Positions 15,001 through 19,753 of a DNA stretch of 19,753 nucleotides are shown here, piece after piece. The position numbers were made by a program, and so were the translations under genes. Position 1 is the stretch's first letter; each line of letters opens with the position of its first letter. The notes beneath the pieces were generated by a model, which was not told the DNA's origin, made no database searches, and saw only the letters and a program-made list of their open reading frames with translations. Source of the stretch: Bacillota bacterium (GTDB taxonomy: Bacteria; Bacillota; Clostridia; Lachnospirales; Cellulosilyticaceae); the NCBI GenBank assembly GCA_023410675.1, contig JAEYPM010000101.1:1-19753 (forward strand), written 5' to 3'.

Positions 15001-16930
15001 AAGAAAAGTCTTTAGAGCACTCTATTTCTTTGAGCTTAAGTTCCTTCTTAGGATCATAAAGTCCAAAACCATTTTCAAGTGTATAGCTAGGCATTTGTGT
15101 ATCAATGACTTTTTTTGAAAGCTGTTTCGTTTTTTGAGAAGTATTAGCTATTATTAAAGTTATATTTTTACACTCTTTGATAATATCCTTAAACTTATCT
15201 TTATTTTCAATAACAGATATCATATCAATGGCTGCTAAATGCTTATTTTCATCTTTATCTTCTGCTAGCCGTTTAATGGTTTTTAAAAGCTCCTCTGGCC
15301 TTTGATCCAAGAGCACAGCGATTGCATTTTTTCTTAAATCTCCAGCTTTATACTTCAAAAGTTCTTCTATCATTTGATATTCAGTTTCTGATAGTGTTAA
15401 TCTTTTAACCAGCCCTTGAACTTTACTGCGTATATGAGGGCTCTTATCCCCCATGAGTCTAATTAGTGCTAGTTTTTGTTTTTCTGTTTTGGGACTTACA
15501 AGACAATAATAAATAAAATCATATCTATTATCGACACTCATTCTATCTATATAATCGATCATAATATCGATATGTGCATCAGCTATATTTTTGTCACGTG
15601 ACATGTCTTCTTGGATAGCGAATAGTATCTTTTGTATTACTTGATCTGCACTTAACACTGCCTCCTGCCATGGGAAAATGCTCTCATTAAATGTAAGCCC
15701 TTTTTTAGGTAAACCATCCAGTATATCCTTTAACTTATCAAATAGTTCCTCACCGCCATCATAAACGATGCTTGTTGCCTTTATATATAAATTATAAATA
15801 ACCCAGCATTTTACCTCCATGTCTTCATCCTCTAAGAGAGGCTTTGCTAGCCTATGCTGCATCAGTGGCATTTGCGTTTGTGTTAAAAAATAAAGGGCAA
15901 CAAGTTTTTTATATTTAGCTTTACCTGTTAGAAGCCTTTTCAATTTGTCTTCTACTTGCTTTATATCATCAAATGCCACTGCCCATAGTGCCATATAAAT
16001 GATCAGTGCATCCTTACTATCTAGTGCCTCTTCTACATAATTTTTATCATCAAGTACTTTACACCCTGTTTCTATACATTCTTTCACCACCAAAGGCTTT
16101 TCTGCAGCTATACCAAGGCCTGTCCATACATCAAGGCCACGAACAACCGAAGAAAATCTTATTAGATCATCATCTAAAATTAATTTTAATAGGAAAAGAA
16201 AGCCTTCCTTTGATCCTTCATCCATAACTTCTATTATCGTTTGCCTAAGTCCCTCTTGAAGCTTTGCCGCTAATAGTAAATCCCCTACCCACTGGTGCAT
16301 CTTATGGTTATGGCTCATAAGCATGCCTTTAATAAGTGTTCTTGTAATAACTGATGCATTATTTTCTCCATGAATAACACAATCAATCGATTCTAGGATT
16401 TTATCATTTCCATCATCTATTTCTACAGCAATTAAATCTGAGATAACGCCATCCCGTCTGAAAATATCTTCTGTATAATTTGTGAAGTATCCTTCGAATG
16501 AAAAATGATGCATAACTAAGCTAACCATCTCATTAAGTTTATAGATAACAAAATCAAGATAAACATATTGTGCAGATGGCATTCTAAAAGGTCTTCTCAT
16601 CATCCCTCTAGCGTAGGGATACAAAGCACATCGATCCCAAGCTTTTTTGAACTTTGATGCCCACTCATTTCCTAAAAGGGCTACTAATACCAAAAATTCA
16701 TCACCTGTGAAAATACTTGTAAGATCTTTTGTGTCCTTTGTCCATAACATTTTTTTTAGTTTCTCATATCGCCCATTCACATTATAATTTGTATCTACCT
16801 TTATTATTCTAAAAGCAGTTAGAATCTCTGTTAGTAGTTCTTGATTCTTTTCAGACAATTTTTCTAATTCCCTATTCATCTTCTCACGGTAATCTTGAAT
16901 CTCTTTACTTATTGGATCATCAAAAAACAT
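12092..16930 (-). CDS. Giant DUF4132 (MolR-like) protein with DUF7737 C-terminus
   Basis: Function unknown, 1612 aa, no signal peptide or membrane segment, so cytoplasmic. Residues about 200-620 look like HEAT-type helical repeats (for example RLMGDKSPHIRSKVQGLVKR). The DUF4132 region is at about 1277-1480 (IRARRSLEKAMELEETFS, LVFISGDKSG, HPVHLYKKG). The C-terminal DUF7737-like domain is at about 1490-1612, with SVAHVGGVD, YTVHLGSGVVHK, FLPFMDEDPRTAEIISKI and a final DPIILDQI. E. coli MolR/YehI belongs to the DUF4132 group. No MoxR ATPase, VWA or SWIM gene is visible nearby, although such genes neighbour DUF4132 proteins in other bacteria. It starts 6 nt after the stop of a 139-aa protein, so the two are one operon. 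Residue limits are approximate. Confidence 0.88.
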   Translation of the reverse strand: MFFDDPISKEIQDYREKMNRELEKLSEKNQELLTEILTAFRIIKVDTNYNVNGRYEKLKKMLWTKDTKDLTSIFTGDEFLVLVALLGNEWASKFKKAWDRCALYPYARGMMRRPFRMPSAQYVYLDFVIYKLNEMVSLVMHHFSFEGYFTNYTEDIFRRDGVISDLIAVEIDDGNDKILESIDCVIHGENNASVITRTLIKGMLMSHNHKMHQWVGDLLLAAKLQEGLRQTIIEVMDEGSKEGFLFLLKLILDDDLIRFSSVVRGLDVWTGLGIAAEKPLVVKECIETGCKVLDDKNYVEEALDSKDALIIYMALWAVAFDDIKQVEDKLKRLLTGKAKYKKLVALYFLTQTQMPLMQHRLAKPLLEDEDMEVKCWVIYNLYIKATSIVYDGGEELFDKLKDILDGLPKKGLTFNESIFPWQEAVLSADQVIQKILFAIQEDMSRDKNIADAHIDIMIDYIDRMSVDNRYDFIYYCLVSPKTEKQKLALIRLMGDKSPHIRSKVQGLVKRLTLSETEYQMIEELLKYKAGDLRKNAIAVLLDQRPEELLKTIKRLAEDKDENKHLAAIDMISVIENKDKFKDIIKECKNITLIIANTSQKTKQLSKKVIDTQMPSYTLENGFGLYDPKKELKLKEIECSKDFSYHDILCSSLEDIEKILVSLSKIFIENKDFEYETVDFYGITKKVVLGNERWITPIKHDEGGQLGIDDYPLANLWKEEVKKLKLTASKILEIMFYDSSFNRIRGAEKWYHEVMQPFFKVKIQDYKDMVGKIPFFAQVYSMLSVLLEEFSKEEKFWIALNMSHSIYKVIPKDKLIANAQPIVFWHYVMERSIYDDKSFTNFFTMEYAYYKAAKYMWSIRLKIEDFERAFELGLVDENELYLEMCERLLSAENLRHMTGDFKGEEVLRCKKLREIANKVAERIITIEARRGDMATPVSRLAANIQKCEGIHIFVSIVVALEKETYVRGYNFVNGDSTKKQILSHLLKCCYPKEGEDENVLRELLKNVKVSEKQLVDAAMYAPQWLDIVEKYLGWAGLKMACWYFHAHINDYFSNEKKAMVSKFSPIEAEDLQNGAFDIDWFHEAYTALGKERFNLVYDSAKYIAGGSLHKRSQLFADAVLGKLNSEKAKEIIKEKRNKDYVLCYGLIPLSNDKKEVLNRFEFLHQFIKESNQFGALRRASEQKAGAIALYNLARNAGFSDIHRFTWYMETEKMHTIRTFLQPKAIHDVMIQLNIDENGEAKIKITKEGKELKTVPATLKNDDFIKEMKEISKSLKDQRIRARRSLEKAMELEETFSVDELTNLSLNPVIEPLLRNLVFISGDKSGYLKEGTLVDYFGNEFKLSLDDTCIIAHPVHLYKKGIWAAYQKDIFDRSIVQPFKQVFRELYKPNVDELENRKLSYRYAGHQIQPKRSMALLKTRGWVLNDYEGFQKIYYKENIIAELISRADWFSPADIEAPTIEYVLFENRKTGEIMSFEDIPECIFSEVMRDIDLVVSVAHVGGVDLEASLSTVEMRIVLISEMLRLLKITNVSIKGSHAFIKGTHGEYTVHLGSGVVHKMATGAINILAIHSGHRGKIFLPFMDEDPRTAEIISKIVFLAEDKKIKDPIILDQIT

Positions 16931-16936
16931 AACGCC

Positions 16937-17356
16937 TTACCACATCCTTCCTGATAACATGACAAACCTGATAAATGTTAAAATATCCCCTTCTTTTAGC
17001 TTTATTTCTTCATCGAAAGAAAAAATCTCTTTTTCACCCACAAAGACTCTATAAAGCCCATCCTCAAATCCTAGTAATGCCACTTCTATTGACTTATTAA
17101 TATCAGCTTTTTTATCACTGAAGGGATTATTAAAACCAACCTTCCCTACAGTTATTTGCGAATCTATCTCTTCATGTGAGAGATATTTGATGAGCAGATT
17201 ACCTTCCCGAGCATTGTTATACTTTTTGGCATATAGCGTGACAATTTCTGCTATAAGTTCTCTTAACTGGTAGGCATCTTTTTTTAGCTGAAGTTCTTCT
17301 TTGGTTATGAAGTCTTTTCGTTTACTCGCCTGTTTAATGGTTACGTATACTTTCAT
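16937..17356 (-). CDS. Small conserved partner of the DUF4132 protein, possible beta-grasp fold
   Basis: 139-aa soluble protein without a name I can give. Pattern: strand (KVYVTIKQA, 2-10), strand (ITKEELQLKK, 17-26), amphipathic helix (QLRELIAEIVTLYAKKY, 30-46), a polar insert with GKVGF (71-75) and a helix (90-97). Strands follow at YRVFVGEKEI and then LKEGDILTFIRFVML (120-134), ending SGRMW. A hairpin, a helix, and a late 'L-x-x-GD-x-hydrophobic' strand pair resemble ubiquitin-like (MoaD/ThiS-type) beta-grasp proteins. This is an inference, and the usual GG tail is absent. The start ATG at 17356 follows AAGGAAGAG on the minus strand; a 29-residue extension lacks a site. Six bases separate it from the giant gene, suggesting the two work together. 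Confidence 0.75.
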   Translation of the reverse strand: MKVYVTIKQASKRKDFITKEELQLKKDAYQLRELIAEIVTLYAKKYNNAREGNLLIKYLSHEEIDSQITVGKVGFNNPFSDKKADINKSIEVALLGFEDGLYRVFVGEKEIFSFDEEIKLKEGDILTFIRFVMLSGRMW

Positions 17357-17393
17357 CTTCTCTTCCTTATAATCCTTCCCTTTGGTTCTAGAA

Positions 17394-17416
17394 AAACAAC
17401 AGATAATGTGTTGTTT
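17394..17416 (-). promoter_or_regulatory. Perfect dyad in the leader of the DUF4132 operon
   Basis: AAACAACA (17394-17401) and TGTTGTTT (17409-17416) form a perfect 8-bp inverted repeat around a 7-nt centre, 38 nt before the ATG at 17356. It may be an operator or a weak leader hairpin. No T-run follows, so it is not a standard terminator. Confidence 0.45.
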
Positions 17417-17429
17417 CCTTCTTACTCTA

Positions 17430-17457
17430 ATAATATCATACATAAGGTTTTGTTAAA
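17430..17457 (-). promoter_or_regulatory. Candidate promoter of the DUF4132 operon
   Basis: On the minus strand TTTAAC (17457-17452), 16 bp, then TATTAT (17435-17430). It would start transcription near 17423, just upstream of the dyad at 17394-17416. The surrounding DNA is so AT-rich that chance matches are possible. Confidence 0.4.
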
Positions 17458-17568
17458 TTATTTTTTATTTTAAAATAAGTGAAAAACTTTATGGCATAGT
17501 TATTCATTATATAGTATTATTATTCAATAATTTTATCACAATTCAATTTTTTATTAGGAAGTTCTGAT

Positions 17569-18174
17569 ATGATCAAACAATTAGAAGAATTATCTATGAA
17601 TGCTCTCCCCCCTTACAAACAATACTATATGATGGATGGGTGGTACGCTTTTCAGACGGTTATAGCAATAGAGCAAATTCAGTAAACCCAATCTATCATT
17701 CTACTGAAAATGTGCAAAATAAAATAGACACATGTGAAAAGCTATTTAAGAGCAAAAATCTAAGGCCTACATTTAAAATTACACCATCTGTGCATCCAGA
17801 GAATTTAGTATATACAGCTTCCTTAAACGATCCTATGATCACTGCTAAAGCATGGCATAATATAGAAGATGCTTTCAAACCTAATAGTCCCTCATTTTTG
17901 CATGGCTTTGTCTTTAAATAATAAGATCATTACATGTGGTCTTGCGGTATTAGAACATGTTTTTATGGGATTATTTGATATTGTTGTATGCGAAAAATAT
18001 AGGCATAATGGGTATGGTGAGCACTTAATAAGGAATATGCTAGAAATAGGGCAAAAACAAGGGGCAGATAATGCCTATCTACAAGTAATGCTAGATAACA
18101 AGCCTGCCCTAAATTTATATAAAAAACTTGGTTTTATAAATATGTATCATTATTGGTATAGAGTGCTGTTATAA
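17569..18174 (+). pseudogene. GNAT-family acetyltransferase, broken by frameshifts and an internal deletion
   Basis: Remains of a roughly 250-aa GNAT enzyme. The ATG at 17569 has AGGAAG 7 nt before it and encodes MIKQLEELSMNAL. At a run of six C (17607-17612) the frame is lost. With one more C it reads on as LQTILYDGWVVRFSDGYSNRANSVNP, the typical start of this family. After PSVHPENL (about 17800-17810) a stretch usually present seems missing. Near 17860-17880 a second shift is needed to reach the intact catalytic half, ALSLNNKIITCGLAVLEH, with the acetyl-CoA loop RHNGYGEHL and an ending YWYRVLL. Unless corrected, no full enzyme is made. The 3' end overlaps the convergent HD-GYP gene by 6 bp. 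Confidence 0.82.
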
Positions 18175-19227
18175 AGATTGTTCAATGTCTTCTTGAAGTT
18201 CTAAAAATACCTCGGCTATTTGTGGATCAAAATGGGTTCCTGCCTCTTCTTTGATAATATCAAATGCTTTTTTAACTGGCATAGCTTCTTTATAGGCACG
18301 TTTTGATATGAGTGCATCAAACACATCAGCCACTGCCATAATTCTAGCAGCTAAAGGAATTTCTTTTCCAGATAGCCCCTCTGGATATCCTTTCCCATTC
18401 CATTTTTCATGATGAAACTGTGCCACTTCTTTGGCAATCTTAAGAAGCATAGGCTCTGCGTCTTCACCAAGTAGCTTTTCAATAATCTTTCCCCCTTCAG
18501 CCGCATGTTTTTTCATCATTTCAAATTCTTCCACTGTAAAACGACCCGGTTTATTTAAAATTACATCGGAAACTACAATCTTTCCCACATCGTGAAGGGG
18601 GGCTACTTCACAAATGTATTTTATATACTCTTCATTAATAATGTTAGGATACATAACCTTATCATACATTTTATTGACAATCATATTGACATACTTTCTC
18701 GTATTAATAACGTGTTCTCCAGTATTTCCGTCACGGCTTTCTATCAGTGTTGCCATCCCGTCAATAAGCTTGGCTTGAAGTTTTAACATTTTTAAGGATT
18801 GCTGCGTAATTTCCTTTGTTTGTTCTTCTACTCTGTTGGCTAAGTTTTTTCTAAGCTCTTCAAGCTCTAAAGCTCTCATAATACGATTAATCATAATGTC
18901 TGGTTCAAAGGGTTTTCCAATATAGTCTACTGCCCCAGCCTTAAAACAAGCTACTTCTGTGTCTTTTTGCCTATCTGCTGTTAGAAATATTACAGGAGGA
19001 TGATCTTCAGCAAAGACTTCTTTTATTTTTTCAAATACTTCAAATCCATTCATGTCAGGCATATTAACATCAAGTAAAATCAAATCTGGATTGATTCTTG
19101 GAATAAATTTAGTGACCATGGTACCTTTTTCAATACTGGCAATTTGAAATTGACTACCTAGAATGTTTTGTGCCATAACTTGGTTTTCATAATCATCATC
19201 CACTACCATAATTGCTTTTTTGGGCAT
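18169..19227 (-). CDS. Response regulator with HD-GYP domain (cyclic-di-GMP phosphodiesterase)
   Basis: Two-component output protein, 352 aa, predicted to hydrolyse c-di-GMP in the cytoplasm. The receiver domain (3-120) has the acidic pair Asp10/Asp11, phospho-acceptor Asp53 in LILLDVNMPD, Thr83 and Lys105 (GKPF). A coiled linker (120-155) leads to the HD-GYP domain (about 150-345). This has GNTGEH (167-172), the HD pair His212-Asp213 in APLHDVGK, His241, His272-His273, the NGKGYPEGL motif (277-285) and Asp301, so the metal site and GYP loop look complete. ATG at 19227 with a strong GGGAGGTG site that overlaps the end of the gene upstream. That gene is a hybrid kinase ending 4 nt before the start, making it the likely phosphodonor. 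Confidence 0.95.
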   Translation of the reverse strand: MPKKAIMVVDDDYENQVMAQNILGSQFQIASIEKGTMVTKFIPRINPDLILLDVNMPDMNGFEVFEKIKEVFAEDHPPVIFLTADRQKDTEVACFKAGAVDYIGKPFEPDIMINRIMRALELEELRKNLANRVEEQTKEITQQSLKMLKLQAKLIDGMATLIESRDGNTGEHVINTRKYVNMIVNKMYDKVMYPNIINEEYIKYICEVAPLHDVGKIVVSDVILNKPGRFTVEEFEMMKKHAAEGGKIIEKLLGEDAEPMLLKIAKEVAQFHHEKWNGKGYPEGLSGKEIPLAARIMAVADVFDALISKRAYKEAMPVKKAFDIIKEEAGTHFDPQIAEVFLELQEDIEQSL

Positions 19228-19231
19228 TATT

Positions 19232-19753
19232 TCACCTCCCTGTTAAACTCTCTAATAGCATACTCAGATACTCATCAGCTGTTTCAACATCATAATCTTT
19301 AAGCATATCTATTAGAATTTGTGCTTGTTTATCATAATATGTCCCCTCATAAATACAGTCTTTTAAGAGTTCTAATGCAGTAACAGCTTCAACAATAGAT
19401 AGATTATATATTTTGTCCTTTATATCATTTAATGTCTGCATAAGCTCTTTTTTACTAATACTCTTCTTAACTTTATACACTTCATTTTTCGCATAAAATG
19501 TTTCTATCTCCTCAAGAACGTTGTTATAAAGTTTACAGACTGTTTCATGATTGTGCATAATATAATTCCAGTCTTCTTCTTTGAGTGCATATTCCATCTT
19601 TTCTGCTTTAGCTGCTAACTTTTCTGCACCTACATTTTGTGATGTGCTCTTTAATGTATGTATAGAAATCATATATTGTTTTTTATCTTTGGTTAGAAAT
19701 GCTTTGTGTAAAATCTCCCTTTTTTTCTTCCCTTCTTCTAGATAAGCTTTTAG
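19232..19753 (-). CDS. Hybrid sensor kinase, C-terminal Hpt part (5' end outside the window)
   Basis: The frame is open from the right edge to the TGA at 19232-19234, about 173 residues. The first visible residues (LKAYLEEGKKKREILHKAF) are the first helix of a histidine phosphotransfer domain. The phospho-accepting histidine is in ISIHTLKSTSQNVGA (His codon 19660-19658), matching the HxLKS-x-GA Hpt motif, followed by KLAAKAEKMEYALKEEDW. A further helical region of about 80 residues follows the Hpt domain and ends ESLTGR. An apparent ATG start at 19672 lies inside the Hpt helix bundle and is not the real start. Such Hpt modules usually end multi-domain hybrid kinases (PAS-HisKA-HATPase-REC-Hpt). 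That part is inferred, not seen. The REC-HD-GYP gene follows after 4 nt. Confidence 0.85.
   Translation of the reverse strand, partial: LKAYLEEGKKKREILHKAFLTKDKKQYMISIHTLKSTSQNVGAEKLAAKAEKMEYALKEEDWNYIMHNHETVCKLYNNVLEEIETFYAKNEVYKVKKSISKKELMQTLNDIKDKIYNLSIVEAVTALELLKDCIYEGTYYDKQAQILIDMLKDYDVETADEYLSMLLESLTGR

Noticed and set aside
16006..16227. Plus-strand frame of 73 codons inside the giant DUF4132 gene; likewise 12336-12635
   Set aside because: Shadow frames opposite a coding sequence with conserved domains; low-complexity Ser/Thr/Leu/Ile-rich translations.
17357..17443. 29-residue extension of the DUF4132 partner (MYDIIRVRRKQHII...)
   Set aside because: It translates across the leader dyad and has no ribosome binding site; the ATG at 17356 has AAGGAAGAG before it and begins with a clear beta strand.
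19232..19672. A complete 146-aa protein starting at the ATG at 19672
   Set aside because: The same frame stays open to the window edge and the upstream residues form the first helix of the Hpt domain, so the ATG is internal.

Overview
The window is strongly AT-rich. It has strong Shine-Dalgarno sites (AGGAGG types), GTG as well as ATG starts, and gene families typical of Clostridia: an iron-containing butanol-type dehydrogenase, a CelC-like GH5 enzyme, MerR-controlled flavoproteins, REC-HD-GYP signalling and a multi-cysteine flavodoxin-like protein. A motile, plant-polysaccharide-using member of the Clostridia (Lachnospirales-like, for example a Cellulosilyticum relative) fits best. That placement is an inference from gene content, not a database result. 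I saw no tRNA, rRNA, CRISPR array, insertion sequence or prophage gene.

Layout. 1-1374 (minus): an ABC-2 export ATPase with the start of its permease, behind a good sigma-A promoter. 1721-3702 (plus): a MerR-family regulator followed by two flavodoxin-fold genes. A MerR-type promoter with a 19-bp spacer overlaps the merR stop codon, so the regulator very probably controls the flavoprotein pair. 3839-4864 (plus): a signal-less GH5 glucanase ending at a 19-bp-stem terminator. 5010-6182 (minus): Fe-dependent alcohol dehydrogenase. 6250-8007 (minus): a methyl-accepting chemotaxis protein with overlapping sigma-A-like and sigma-D-like promoter elements upstream. 8410-10815 (plus): a DUF3592 membrane protein, a GNAT acetyltransferase and a DUF3788 protein.

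10908-17356 (minus) is the most unusual part. A 139-aa protein with a predicted beta-grasp-like pattern is followed after 6 nt by a 1612-aa DUF4132/DUF7737 protein. Next come the decayed remains of one membrane protein gene and then an intact relative of that gene. The intact membrane protein shares its soluble domain with the DUF3592 protein at 8410-9645. I infer an uncharacterised operon: small protein, giant DUF4132 protein, membrane partner(s).

17569-18174 (plus) is a GNAT acetyltransferase pseudogene with a shift at a C6 tract, an apparent internal deletion and a second shift. It overlaps the 3' end of the convergent gene by 6 bp. 18169-19753 (minus): a REC-HD-GYP cyclic-di-GMP phosphodiesterase preceded by the C-terminal Hpt part of a hybrid sensor kinase that runs off the window. 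Several starts were moved to a downstream ATG with a proper ribosome binding site: 2579, 6182, 8410 and 17356.
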